A DNA stretch of 64,000 nucleotides from Parvularia atlantis (GCA_943704415.1 CALSCO010000506.1:24719-88718); one strand, 5' to 3'. Counted from the stretch's first letter, positions 51,251 through 63,309 are shown. Notes: generated by a model not told the origin, from the letters alone. Made by a program: numbers and translations.

Positions 51251-54007
51251 CTACACCGCCGCTTTGAGCGACTGGCGCACGTACACGAGCATGTACGCCT
51301 GGCTGCGCGCGACCTCGGCCGGCGTGGCGTACGCGACCTTGCTGTCGCTGAAACTGCGCACGGCGCGTCAGCAGCAGCCAGTGCAGGTCGACGGCGCGCA
51401 CTGCAGCCAGCTGCGCGACTCGACGCTGTAGCAGAACGAGGTGTAGTGGCCCGAGCCGAAGTGCCGCCCGTGGTGCTCGATCACGGCCGCGAGGTCGTAC
51501 CGGTCCGCGTCGTCGGTCGGCGCGCGCATGTACTCGTCCGACACGTACGGCGCGAGGTCGAGGGCTGCTAGCGGGAAGGCGACGGCCGTGTGCACCTTCT
51601 GCCGCTGCACGCCGAGCCAGAGGATGCGGCTGAGGTGCAGGATCAGCACCTGGCGCGGGGCGTGAGCGATCGCCGGGTGAGACGCACTGGCACGCCACAC
51701 CTCGGGCAGCCGCTGGAACTGCGACAGGCGCGTGCGCGCGTGCAGGCCCTTGCAGCCGTCGCAGCTGATCGGGTCCGTGCCCTCCTTGGCCACAAGCGAC
51801 TGCAGGCAGTCTGGCGGCGACGCGGTGAGGCGCATCGCAGCAGGGGCGCATCACAGCAGGGGCAGAGCGAAGCCGCACCAGCAAGGGTGACGGGCGTGGC
51901 GCGCGGCCCAGTCTCGCCGGTCGCGCTCGCCGTGCGCACGAGGTGCGCGAGCGTGAGTGTGGCGAAGGGCTGCACGCTCGTGGATGCGTGCGCGCAGGCG
52001 GTGCACGTCGACGTGGTGGTCATCGTGCCTTGGAACATGTCGACGATCGTCGGCCGTGCGGCGGCGACGACGGGCGCTGCGTTCACCAGTCAGCTCGGCG
52101 CTGCCCGTGCGTGTGTGCGCGCACCATTGGCAGGCTTCACGATCGGCGTGCGGCGCACCCAGCGTGCGCTGCGGCGGCGCAGCAGCGGGTCTGACGGCGT
52201 CAGGAACAGGTGCCGCGCCTTGAGCTCTTCGTCCAGCCGATCGAGAAAGATGCTGCAAGCACAGTGAGCTCGGTTGTGTGCGGCTGCAGCGGCCTCGCAC
52301 CAGAAAAACTCCTCGGCGTCGTGCTGGCGGAACCCGCGGAACTCGGACATGCGCGCCCACACCGCGAGCAGAAAGCCGGACGGGCTGGCGCACGCGCGGC
52401 GGCGCATGAGCGCCGTCGTTGCGAGCAGCAGCGCGCGCACCTCACGACCGGCCAGCGGCTGTTGGTCGACCACATGACGCGGAAAAGGTTGTGCAGGTTC
52501 ATCACGAGCGAGCTGCCGGGGGGGGAAGTGCTTCAGCGCCCGCGTGATCGGGCGCAGCGAGAGCGTGCGCACCTCGTGTTCTCGTCATCGCTCTGCGCGC
52601 CACCTGTCGCACCGCGTCGTCGCAGCGACCCCGTGACGTCCTGCGACCCCGCGTGAGCGCACGGCAAGGCACGGTCCAAAGCGACGTACGAAGAAGACCT
52701 CAGCCGTCGCGCGCCGCTGCAGCGCGCTGAGCTGGAAGAGCCGCAGGAAGTAGGCCCGGAACGCGGCAATGTTGCTGCGTGTGCACGCGTCAGCAGCGGC
52801 ACAGGCACCCAAACACACGTCGCGTCGCACCTGAGCACCTGCAGGCACACGTTGAGGAAGCACGTGTTGCCGAGGTTGCGCAGGCCCGTCTGGCCGGGCA
52901 TGGCAAGCCGGCGCGGGCGGTTGGACAGCGCGCCATCGTCCGCCTCGTCCGGTTGCACGTCGAGCTCGTCGGGCTCGTCCGCCCCGGCCTTGCGCTTGGC
53001 TGGCGTGGCAGGCTTGATGGGCGACGGCTGGACAGACTCTTGCCGGTGGTACACGTGCCACGCGCGCAGCACTGCGGCGCGAGAGCAATCAGTGCTGCGC
53101 ATGCCAGGCCACGCACGGCGCCCGCACCCTTGACCAGCAGCGTCAGGCGAAAGTGCTGCTCGGCCGCAAAGACCTTGTCGTCGCGGTCGGATCTGCCGCG
53201 CCTCGTGAGCGCTGCATGCACGCGATCAGGCGCGCGCTTGTGTGCACATACCGCAGCCTGGACCGGGCCTCCTCGGCCACGACAGAGTTGCTCCGCAGCA
53301 GCTGGAAGCGCTTGGGCCGGAGCACGACGGCCGGCGCGGCGTCGCCGGGCCGCGGTCGCTGCGGCGGGGCGAGTGCTGCGGCGCCCTCGTCGACGTCGGC
53401 GACGCGGTCGGCCTGGATCTCGTTCAGGTCGCTGCGCAGCCGCGCGATCGCGCCGCTGAAGGCGTCGGGCGCGGCGTCGGGGATGAGGTAGTCGTTGCAG
53501 GCGTAGCAGAAGACGGCCTTGCTGTTGATCTCCAGCACGAGGCGGTGCTGCGGGTGCGTGCGAGACGTGAGCAGCACGATCGGGGCTGCTGGACGGCGGC
53601 ACACGTGCGAGTTGAGGAAGTGCTGCTTCGCGTGCTGCTCGTTGAAGCGCCCGCAGCCGACGTGGCCGCACGTCAGACACGCCCAGATCGTCTCGGTCGT
53701 GGTGCACTCTGCCCGCGCCGTGCACATTGAGCCCTCCACGATCGGCACGTGCGCAATGCAGCGCACCCTCGCACGCCCACGTCCGCGGGTCGAGCACGCG
53801 CGCGCACACGGCCGCCGCGTCCAGATCGCCGTGGTGCGTGCACATCGCCACGCCCTCGCTGCCCTCGCCGCCGCCGCCGCCGCCGTCGCTCGGCGTCCGC
53901 GCCTCGATCGGGCCCGGACGCGGCGCCGGCGCACGGCCGCGACGGCCGCGGGGCGCTGCTGCAGCGGGTGCAGCGGCGCGACCTAGTCGAGGACGCAGCG
54001 CGACCAT
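51251..54007 (-). CDS. Ubiquitin-specific protease, USP44/USP49-like
   Basis: A deubiquitinase with N-terminal zinc-finger UBP domain: CTTTETIWACLTCGHVGCGR, FNEQHAKQHFLNSH, INSKAVFCYACNDYLIPD, in the arrangement of USP44/49. A linker with a basic patch (KPATPAKRKAG) leads to the catalytic domain: GQTGLRNLGNTCFLN (Cys box), LHNLFRVMWSTN, FRGFRQHDAEEFF (QQD box), DPISCDGCKG (second zinc site), QVLILHLSRILW and HGRHFGSGHYTSFCYS (His box). The final acidic residue is in FSDSKVAYATPAEV. In animals USP44/49 act on histone H2B and USP44 restrains anaphase; conservation of that role is inference. The gene begins 48 bp downstream of MAD1 on the same strand. Confidence 0.9.
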
Positions 54008-54055
54008 CCTTTGTACGTCACACTAGAAATCGATCCGTACACACGCCCTGTACAC

Positions 54056-56840
54056 CTAGATCGCCGTCTGCCGCGCGAACAGCTCGAGCGTGACCGTCGC
54101 GGTGATGGCCGGGATCGAGTTGCGCCGCTGCAGGAGCGGGCGCAGCAGCGGCAGCACCGACGCCGAAAAGTCCGACTCGAGCAGCAGCAGCGACGACGAC
54201 GCCGGGTCGCGCGAGAACAGCAGGTGGTCGCCCTCACGCTCGGCAAACATCGACGAGAGCCGGTACGTGCCCTCGCTCATCTCGATCTGCCACCCGGTCA
54301 GGCCGTAGCACAGCTCACGGAACTCGAGGATCTTGCGCCCAAACACCTGCGCGCGCGTCGGTGCACGTGAGCGCGTGCACAGCGCAAACTGACCGCAACC
54401 GCGACCGCACCTCCTTCAGCCGCTTCATGCGCATCTCGCTGTCGATCAGCTTCTGCTCCAGCTCCGCCAGGCGCCCCGAGTTGCCCACGGCGGCCGCCGC
54501 AGCCGCCACTGATTCACCCTGACCCTCGAGCTCGGCCAGCAGCCGCCGGTTCTCCTCCTGCAGCCGCGTGATCATCTGCGCGCGCGCGCGCGGGCTCAGC
54601 CCGGCGGCGGCGAGCGTTGTGTGCGCACCTGGTCGCGCTGCGCCGCAACGGCGCTCGCCGGGTTGAGCCGCATGTGGATGACCTTTGTCGTGGCCGGGTC
54701 GTACTCGCGCCGCGACTGGCACAAAGAACGTCAGGCTTGCCAGCGCGAAAGTGCGGGCGCGAACCAGCTGCTGCTCGGCGTAGATGAGTTGCGTCTCGAG
54801 CATGACCTTGTCGTGTTGCAGCGCGCGCAGCTGCTGCTCGGCCGCGGCGAGCCCTGCGCACAGCCGTCAGCGGTCCTGGCGCGCAGCGGGCACCTGAACG
54901 CATACGGCTCTGGAGCTCGAGCTGGCTTTTGTCGGCGCGGACATCTAAGGCCATCGTCTCGCTCGCGGGCGCAGGCGCGGGCGCGGCCGGCGCCGCCTCC
55001 ACGCTACTCACGTCCTCGAGCTGCCGCTGCGCCTCGGCCAGCAGCGTCTCAAGGTGCTGGATGCGCCGGACCTTGTGCTCGTCGACGCTGCCAGCGCTGA
55101 TCATCGTCTGCTCGGCGTCGTAGCTGTCCTGCTCGCCGACGAGCGATCAGCGGCGGGCACATGCGCCCAGAGGCAACGGACAAGCTGCGCGCGCAGGAAC
55201 TCGATCTCCTTCTGCGCGATCGCGCGCGCGCGCTCCAGCCGCTTCGTGACCATCTGGTCGCGCTTGAGCTGCTGCCGCAGTGTGGCGATCTCCTGGGACA
55301 GCGCGGCCATCTGCAGGGCACGGCGGTCAACCGGCGAGGCAGCGGCGAGGCAGCGGCGCACCTTGTGCTGCGCGTCCTTTGCGTGCGCCTCGGCCACCCG
55401 CACCTCGCCGCGGTTCGAGCCCTGGTCGGCCAGCATCGCCCGGTACTCGTGCCTGAGCGACAAGAACGCGCGCGCGAGGGCCGCGGGCGTGCTCAGCGTC
55501 GTGCGCTCGGGCTCCTCGAGCATCGCCGTCCTGCAGACACGTCAGGCACGGCTGCTGCTGCGCGAGCGTACATGCACAGGGCGCACCACGCAGACTTCTC
55601 CTTCTCGGTGTGTGCCAGCTGCAGCGCCTGCCGCTCGCACGTCTGCTCGAGATGCGCGGCCTTGCGCTGTAGGCTTGAGTACTGCGACCGCGTGTTGAGC
55701 ACTGCTGCTGCAGGACGAGGCTGGCGCGGTGCACCTGCTCCTCGAGTACCGACATCGTCTTGGTGCGCTCGTGCAGCTGCTTGTTGTCGGCCGCCAGGCG
55801 CCGCGCATCCTGCTCGAGCTGGCTCACGTGCGCGACTTGCCCTGCACGCGCAGCCGCGTGAGCCGCATCGAGCAGCGCAAGCGAGCGCACCGTCGAGCTG
55901 ACGCTGGATCACCTGCGCGCCCTCGGCGCTGCTCAGCTTCTGCTGCAGCACCTGCGGCGGCGCGCGCCGCTGTCAGCCCGCACGGGGGCACGCGCACAAC
56001 GGGGCCCCGCACCTTAATCTCGGCGTCCTTGGCCAGCAGCTGCCGCTCGTACGACTCGGCCGTGGGCGTGGCCGTCGACGGGCGCACGCTCTGCAGCTTC
56101 GGGGCGCACGTGAGGTCAGTCGTCGAACGTGCACGCGCGGGGTGGGCAGGCACCTGCTGCAGCATCTCGTCCTTGCGCGCCAGCTTCAGCTTCATCACGT
56201 CCAGGTCGTTCTGGTACTGCCGCGCAAGCGCGCCGTTGTCGTTCTGCACGCCCCAGTCAGGCGCTGCTCCCTCGTCGCGCGGCGATGGCAGACGTACGCG
56301 CAGCACGACGACCTCCTCCTTCAGCGCCTGCAGCTCGCGCTGCGCCGCCCGCTGGCGCATGTCGCTGTCGCGCTGCCGGCGTCGCGTGCGTCAGCCCTCC
56401 CGCACGCCGTCGTCCGCCGCCCAGCCGCGCGCGCCTGCAGCGCCGTCAGCTTCTCCTCCAGCTCGGCCGCGCGCGCCGCCTTGCGCGCCTCCTCGCCCGC
56501 GATGAACGCGACGTTGGCCTCCATGCGCTGCACGTCCCACGCCGCGTCACGTCGCGCAGCACACGGCCGACACGGCGCCCCGCCGCACCTGCACGTTGGC
56601 CGCCTCCGCCTCGAGCCGCGCGCGCAGCTCCTGGCCGGAGCGGGTCAGGTCGACCACTCGTCGCTCGTACGTCAGGCGCGTCTCGGCCAGCTGCGCGCGC
56701 ACGGCCCGCAGCTCAGCGCGCAGCTCGTTCGCGTCGCTCTCGGCCGTCGTCGCCGTCGTCGTCGCAGCTGAGGCCGTCGGCGTCGTCGAGCCGCGGAACG
56801 GCGACGCGCCGCGCGCGTAGGGTGCGAAGCGGTTCGCCAT
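54056..56840 (-). CDS. MAD1L1: Spindle assembly checkpoint protein MAD1
   Basis: MAD1 recruits and templates MAD2 at unattached kinetochores. From ATG 56840 (MANRFAPYARGASPF), about 700 residues of near-continuous coiled coil (for example DSDMRQRAAQRELQALKEEV, LEQDARRLAADNKQLHERTK, MISAGSVDEHKVRRIQHLET) lead to the MAD2-interaction motif TTKVIHMRLNPASAVA (compare KVLHMSLNP in human). Another coil follows, then the RLK motif (MKRLKEVFGRK) that binds BUB1, and the C-terminal RWD-like domain: FRELCYGLTGWQIEMSEGTY, RLSSMFAEREGDHLLFS and the end TVTLELFARQTAI. Every functional landmark of MAD1 is present. About a dozen short introns. Confidence 0.94.
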
Positions 56841-57101
56841 CACAGTACATGTGGTGATCAGGCCAGCCTCAGGTGCCTGATGACAGTTGTCGATGCGACT
56901 GTAAGTTCGCCGCACGCCGCCCAGCCCTGGCCAGGCCGTGCTCGTTGTCTGCGCCACGAGCACGATGCAGTGCGCGCCCCAGGCTGAGCATGCGCTTGTG
57001 TGTCGGGCAATCTCGCCCATTTGTCTGCGTCTTTTTTCTGATCAGTTGCAAGCCCAAAGCACAGCATCGCCCCTCACCCGCGCGCGCCCGCCCGCCGCGC
57101 G

Positions 57102-59262
57102 TCACTTGCTCCCGGGGGCCGCGGGCGCGCGGTCGTGGAAGAAGATGCCCTCTTCGCTGAACCGGTAGAGCGCCGTCGTGCTGTCCTTGAAGAGCGACGA
57201 GTTGAGCCGCGACTTGCTGCTGCTCTTGCTGTCGGCGGTGACGGAGCGCACGACGTTGAGGCGCACGAGCGCCTTGCCGAGCTCGGTCGCCTGCGCGCGG
57301 GGCGTGTAAGCGTGAGCGCCGTTGTGGGGCGTCGATGGGCGCACGTCCTCGCGCCGGATCTGCTTCTCGCGCACGAGCCAGTCGACGGCCTCGGCGCCCG
57401 AGAAGCACGAGCGGTACGTCTTGACGCGCCTCAGCGCGCCAAGCACCTGCACGTCGCGCGTCTGCGTGCGCTCGCGGACGTGAGCGACGTGCAACAGCCA
57501 AACGCGGCGCGCACCTTGATGTGCGAGCGGACCTCCATGAGGAACGCGCGCCACTGCAGCTGCCCCTCGCGCGGAATGGTCGGGCCCTTGGTCGTGTCGG
57601 TCGTGTCGCCGAGCGTGAGCTGGAGCTGGGATGCGCGCGTGGGCGCGTGAGCGACGCAAAGCGCAAGAGGTAGGCGCCTTCACCTGCGCCATGGCCATGA
57701 GCGCGCCCTTGGTCAGCGGCGCGCTCGGATCCGTCGTCTTCTTGACCTCGTCGAGCAGCTTCTGCAGGTTGGGCGCCTGCGCCGTCTGCTGCGAGCGTGC
57801 CGCATGAGCCGATCAGCCGACCTACGTGTACGCGGCGCACGCCGGACGGCGACGGCGGGTCGCGCACGGGGCTGTCAACGGTGAGGTCGGTCATGGACAT
57901 GTCGAGCATCTGCCCGCGTCGCGTTGGTCAGCGGCGTGGGAGTGCAGGGCGAGGCACGCACGAGGTCCGCCGTCTTCTCAATCTGCACCTCCTCCTTGGC
58001 CGTGTTGTCGACGTAGTCCTTGCCACTGGCCTCACGGTACGCCTCTGCGGGGCCGCATGAGCACCAGCGCGCACGCCGTCAGCCAACGCGCACCGCGCAA
58101 GTACGTGATCGCGTCGACGAGCGTCGGCCGGTGGTCCGGGTCGGCCTGGCAGCACTGGATCGCGACGCTGACCAGCTCACTCGGTGCACCAGGCATTGCG
58201 CGCGACCTGCACGTGCGGGCAGGGTGAACGCGCCTCCCTCTTCAACGCCGGCGCCGCACCGGATCTCGTCCGCGTCGACGCCAAAGCCGGGCATGACGCG
58301 CTTGAACACGCTCATGGACGGCGGCTTGCCCGAGAGCACCTCGCAAAGGATCATGCCGTACGAGAAGATGTCGATGCGCTCTGGTAGCGAGGCGCGCATG
58401 AGGTCACCGTGCCCTGACGCGCGTGCGCTCACCATCGTAGTCGGTGCAAAACATGATCTCGGGCGCCTCGAACCACTCGCTGCCGAGGAACGTCTTGCGC
58501 TTGGCGGCGTCGGTGTTATTGTCGGCGCTGGCGACAGCGTCGACGGCGCTCAGCATGCGGCCCCGCACGCGCGGGTCGAGCGCACCGCGAGAAGCCAAAA
58601 TCGCAGATCTTGACGCGCCCCTCCTCGGTCATGAGCACGTTCTCGGTCTTGACGTCGCGGTGGATGATGTGGTTGCGGTGGAGGTAGTCGAGCGCGCTGG
58701 CGATCTCGATCGCGATGCGGCAGCGCTCGGTCCACGACGGTTGCTTGCGGTTGAGGTACTCGCGCAGCGTGCCGCCCTATCGGACGGTGCGCACCGCGAT
58801 CAGCACGAGGCCCACGCACACGGCGCGCCCGCGTGACGCCCGCGCCTTGACAAACTCGGTGATGATGTACAGGTCGTTGCCATTGGTCGACACGCCGAGG
58901 AACTTGAGGCAAAACGGGTGGCGGACGAGGTTGAGCACATCGACCTCGCGGCCAAAGTACAGCCGGTAGTCGTAGTCCTCCTGCACGAGCACGCACTTGA
59001 TCGCGACCTCCTGGCCCTGCGCAACGCGGCGCGGCGCGGCGCGCCATCAGCCCGATGCGGCCGCGCCATCGCGCTGCAGCGGCACCTTCCACACGCCCTT
59101 CTGCACCGTGCCAAACTGCCCCTTGCCGAGCAGCTCGCCAAGCCTGTGGCGAGAGCGCGCGTGCGCGTGCGCGTGCGCGTGAGTGCGCGTGAGGGCCTCG
59201 CGCGGGGCCACAACGCACTTGAGCTCCTTGAACGGGATGGTCGTCGCCGCCGTCGGCGCCAT
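57102..59262 (-). CDS. Protein kinase fused to a C-terminal DEP domain
   Basis: From ATG 59262 the first exon ([15 protein letters not shown]) splices by a GTGCGTTG donor to the kinase: Gly loop [27 protein letters not shown] (catalytic Lys), [31 protein letters not shown], catalytic loop [35 protein letters not shown] and [20 protein letters not shown]. The C-terminal lobe ends [15 protein letters not shown] linker ([37 protein letters not shown]) leads to a DEP domain ([45 protein letters not shown]). The kinase looks tyrosine-kinase-like (TKL) in type. DEP domains bind membranes or receptors, so membrane recruitment is likely. An acceptor at 59272 points to a 5'UTR intron or a missed leader exon. 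Confidence 0.85.
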
Positions 59263-59637
59263 CCCGCCTGCCTGCGCACTCCCTCGCGTCAGATCGCGCC
59301 GATGCCGATCCCACGCCGGGCCGTCCGCAGCACGAGCGACCCGCAGCAGCAGCAGCAGCAGCAGCACGAGCGGAGACACGGAGACGCGGAGACGCGATGC
59401 GGAGGAAATCGCGTCGCGACCATGCTTGGCGCCTGATTGCGCATCACAGCAAAGTCGTCGCCACCTCCTGTCAAGCGTCGCGTCGCAGGTGTCTCTGGGG
59501 TCTGGAAGGTCAAGGTATGGGCCTGACAAGAGGCAGTGGTCGTCGCAGTGGTGCGTGGAGAACTGAAGTTGGAAGTCGAAAGGGAGAAAAGAGCGCAGAC
59601 AGGCCCAGCCGATCTGGCCCCCAAAGCCCGGGGCCGA
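59263..59637. other. Intergenic region with CAG repeat
   Basis: 375 bp between the kinase start and the end of the ABCG gene (both minus). Holds a (CAG)7 run at 59344-59364, a short GGAGACGC repeat (59371-59398) and, at 59272, the acceptor (CTGACGCGAGGGAGTGCGCAG on the minus strand) of a likely 5'UTR intron of the kinase. No convincing coding sequence. Confidence 0.6.
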
Positions 59638-62600
59638 TCAGTGCATGTTGAGGTAGCGGAGCGCGAAGAACGCGACGGTCATGTAGAAGACGCAGAAGCT
59701 GAAGAGGATGCCCATGTCGCTCGACAGCACGTTCGTGTCCTGGAACGGCACAAAGTACTTGACCTGCCCGCCCCCGTACACGTGAGGCGCACGGCACGGC
59801 ACACACCGCGTGCGCCACACCACCGCGTCGCCGTTCTCAAACAGGCACGTGCCCGGCACGGGGCAGTCGTACGCCGGGTTGTTGCCGTACTCGTTGGTGA
59901 TGCTACCGTCGCAGGGGTCAGGCACGCACACGGCCCGCGGCGAGCACGCACACAAACTCGAAGCCGTACTTGGCGATGCTCACGTACTGCAGCCAGCGGA
60001 TCCATAGCGGCTGCGCGGGTGGCCGTGATCAGCCTCGGCAGCCACGCAGCGTGCACGCGCGCGGCGCACCAGCGTGTCGAATGTGACAAAGCTGCCGCCA
60101 AACAGCTGCATGATCGTCACGCAAAACGAGCCTGTGCGCGCGCGTGCCCGCCCATCAGAGCTGGACCAGCGCGGCAGCACACCGCAAGCACCAATCGCAA
60201 ATGTCAGGTCCGAGTTGGGCGCGATGTTGCCGCACATGATGATCGAGAGCACGGCGGCAACGTGCATCGTGCACAGCACAAGCACGTTCGGGAAGTAGCT
60301 GCGCGCGCGCGCACCGTCAGCAGCGCCGGGCGGCCGTCGCGGCGGCGCACCGGTCAAAGGTCGGGTACAGGCCGTACATGCCGTAGATAATCGAGTTGAA
60401 GATGAGCGCGTTGAGGGCGCTCTGCAGGATGCCGATGGTCATGACCGCGGCAAAGTACTCGAGCGGCCGGTACAGCTTCTGCGCGCGCTCGCGGTTGAAG
60501 AAGCGGCGCTGGTCGATGAAGAGCGAGATGGACGTAAACGGGAGGAGGAGCTGCCGCGACCGTGCTCAGCCCACGAGTGTGCACGATGCGCACCGACAGA
60601 ACGCACCTGGACAACAATGGCGAAGAACAAGCCATAGACCTTTTGCAGCACGGCGTTGCCCTCGTAGCCCAGGCGCAGGAAGACAAGGCCGGTGATGACA
60701 CCGATGAAGGTGAACACAGCCAAGCGCGCGATCAGGTTGCTCGGGTTGCGCACGGTCGCAATGGCCACGCGGTGCAGCAGCACGAGGTAGCGGAACCAAA
60801 AGCTCGCGCGGTGCTCGCCGTCGTCTTCGTCCTCGCCCAGCGCGTACTCCGTCGACGGGTCCTCCTCGATCTTGATCACGACGGCGCTGCCCGGCTTGCT
60901 CGGCCCCTTGAGCTGCTGCTGGTTGTCGCTCAAGTCAGAGTTATCGTACGTCTTGGTGATGACGTCGCTCGTCGTGGTCGTGCCGTCGGCGGGCGGCTTG
61001 CGGTCGACTGAGCCGCGCCGCGAGCCGCGCCGCGAGCCACGGTGCGACGAGATGGTCTGGTAGATGTTGGTGCCGAGGCGCACGGCGGCATGGCTGAAGC
61101 GCGAGACAACCGACGCCGTCTCGATCACTTTCTCCTCCTCCGTGATCGAGAACTCCTTGTCGGAGATGGCCTTGAGCTCGTCGGCCGAGAGCTTGGACAC
61201 AAAGTCGAGCTGGGGCGCGGAGGGAAGGGTCAGAGCACGCGAGGCATGTGCGCGGGCGCGCGCCAAGCCGCACCAAAAAGTCGGCCGGGTTGTCAAGCTT
61301 GTTGAATTGCGAGCCGTGGCGCTCGGTAAAGGCGATCGTGCCCGCGGGCGTGCCCGTGTAGAGCGGGTAGCCGAGGCCGAGCAGGAACACGTTGTCGAAC
61401 GAGAAGAAGATGGACGAGCGCGGCTGCGAGCGGTGCGTGAGCTTTGTTTGCGCAGGCGGCCCGGCGCGCGCGCACCTGGTGGATCGAGCACACAACCAGC
61501 TTCTTGTTGTTGGAGATCTTGCGCAGGATGTCCATGACCGTGCGCGCCGAGGCCGCATCCAGGCCCGACGTGGGCTCGTCCAGGTAGAGGATCTTGGGCG
61601 CGGTGACGAGGGCGCAGGCGACCGAGACGCTGGCGGCGGCGACGATCAGCGGCTTGCGCGCGTGCTGGTGCAGCGCGGGCGGACGAACCGGCGCATCTGG
61701 CCGCCCGAGATGCCGCGGATGTGGTGGCCGCCGGGCAGCTCGCCGCCGATCTTGGTGTTGGCGACTTCGGACAGCTCGAGCATGTCGAGCGTCTCGCGCA
61801 CGCGCTTGGCCTTCTCGGCGAACGAGACGCTCTCGGGCAGGCGCACATTGGCGTAGAAGAGCACAGTCTCGTACACGGACATGGACGGGATGAACACGTC
61901 CTGTGCGCGCGCATGCTGGCGTGAGCAGGGCTGCGGCGAGGGCAGACGGGCAGCGCGCCTCCTGCGTCACGTAGCCGATGTTGGAGCGGTAGCCGTGCAA
62001 GTCGTACACGCTACGGCCGTTGAGCTCGATGCGGCCGGTGATGGTGCCGGCGGTCTGGCTGTGGGGGTGCGTGCGCGTGTGCGTCAGCGGCGGGTGGGCG
62101 GACGGGTCGCGGCGCACCGGCGCGCAAGAATGTCGAGGAGCGTCGACTTGCCTGCGCGCAGACGAGCGTCAGTATCGATGCGCGCGCCCGTCCGCAGCGC
62201 GACGCACCGCAGCCCGACGGACCCATGATCGCCGTGAGCTGGCCGGTGCTGCACGTGCCCGTGACGCCCTTGAGGATCGCTGCGGTTCGTGGTCACGGCG
62301 CGTGCGGGACGAGCACAGGGGGGGGGGGGGGCACGCTGCGGTAGCGTCGGCACGCGGTAGAAGACGTTGCCGAACGTGAGCGTGAGCGACGTGGCGTGCG
62401 AGATGGAGCTGCCGCTGACCGAGTCGGTGTCGGACGCGCCCGACGCGCGCGGCGCTGCGGCATGCCGACGAGGTCAACAACAACAACAGCCCTATATAGA
62501 GCCCGCGCACGCACCGAGCGACGTCTTGGGCGCGCTGCCTGTCTGCGCCCGCAACGACGGCGGCGACGGCGACGGGCTCAGGTCCTGCAGCGGGATCTGC

Positions 62601-62650
62601 GCCGTCGACGGCGCCTGGACCGTGATGAACGGCGCGGGCTCGCTGGCCAT
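59638..62650 (-). CDS. ABCG (White-type) half-transporter
   Basis: N-terminal ATPase and C-terminal membrane domain, the reverse order typical of ABCG. Recognised in order: LTFGNVFYRVP, AILKGVTGTCSTGQL, IMGPSG and SGKSTLLDILA (Walker A, split by an intron), ITGRIELNGRSVYDLHGYRS, IGYVTQEDVFIPSMSVYETV (Q loop), HIRGISGGQMRR (signature), PKILYLDEPTSGLDAASA (Walker B and D loop) and VVCSIHQPRSSIFFSFDNVF (H loop). A long acidic/Arg-Ser linker (GSRRGSRRGSVDRK) precedes the membrane part (FWFRYLVLLHRVAIATVRNP, FTFIGVITGLVFLRLGYEG). The last loop before the final helix is Cys-rich (CVPDPCDG, DCPVPGTC), as in ABCG2/5. Works as a dimer, probably exporting lipids or hydrophobic compounds. Start ATG 62650 (MASEPAPFITVQ). 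Confidence 0.92.
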
Positions 62651-62858
62651 TGGAGACGGCGGCGACGGCGGAAGTTTCGGTGGCACTGCGAACGGCGCAC
62701 GTGCCACGGTTCAGCCGGCGAGCGACACGCGCGCGGACGGCACGGCAGGGCACGGCAGCGCGGACAGCGAGCGACGCGCGCGCGGCACGGCACGGCAGGG
62801 CACGGCAGCGAGAGGAGGAGCGAGGGCCGCGAGGCGAGTTCCGGCGGAAGGAAAAAGC

Positions 62859-62866
62859 TATTTATA
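62859..62866 (-). promoter_or_regulatory. TATA-box candidate for the ABCG gene
   Basis: The minus strand reads TATAAATA inside the near-palindrome AGCTATAAATAGCT, 209 bp upstream of the ABCG ATG and standing out in otherwise GC-rich DNA. Most genes in the window show no such element. Confidence 0.45.
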
Positions 62867-63087
62867 GCTTGCTCGCGCCGGCGGGGACGGTAAGTTCGTT
62901 GCGTGCATCGTGCTCGCATGGGTGGCCCGTGGCTTCGCACGCATGCCTGTGCCTGTGCCACAACGAGCGACGGCGACCGATGTGACAACAATAACCGAAC
63001 CGGAGATTCGGCCGCGCGATCGCACCGCTTTCACGGGTCTTCTCACGGCCCGCTTCGCATCGTATCCAGCCGCGCTTGCACCAGCCC

Positions 63088-63090
<3 letters not shown>

Positions 63091-63156
<66 letters not shown>
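63091..63156. repeat. (CA)33 microsatellite
   Basis: A perfect 66-bp CA/GT run in the divergent promoter region, 154 bp upstream of the RasGAP gene start. Such tracts can adopt Z-DNA and are length-variable. Confidence 0.95.
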
Positions 63157-63157
<1 letters not shown>

Positions 63158-63309
63158 CCGCGTCCGGCAGCGGACCGCGTCCACGTGGCCACGCATGGTG
63201 GGGGACGGTTGCGTCCCAGTGTGGCGTCCGGCCACGTGGATTTCTTGAGCAGCGGCGCCCGCTTCCGTCCCGCGTCTGTCCCGTCGCCCGTCTCCCCCGC
63301 GGCTTGTCG

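Larger units (their letters stand above)
62651..63309. other. 659-bp divergent promoter region, repeat-rich
   Basis: Lies between the ABCG gene (minus) and the RasGAP gene (plus). Contents: imperfect GGCACGGCAGGGCACGGCAGCG repeats (about 62735-62815), the TATA-like element at 62859, the (CA)33 run and CACGTG at 63182 and 63232, both flanked by CCACGTGG-like sequence. No coding sequence that I can support. Confidence 0.6.

Noticed and set aside
62490-62505. CTATATAG as a TATA box
   Set aside because: It falls inside the first intron of the ABCG gene after the start codon; the TATAAATA at 62859 is better placed.
63091-63156. CRISPR-like or telomeric repeat array
   Set aside because: It is a pure CA dinucleotide run with no spacers. 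No CRISPR array occurs anywhere in the window, and the host is a eukaryote.
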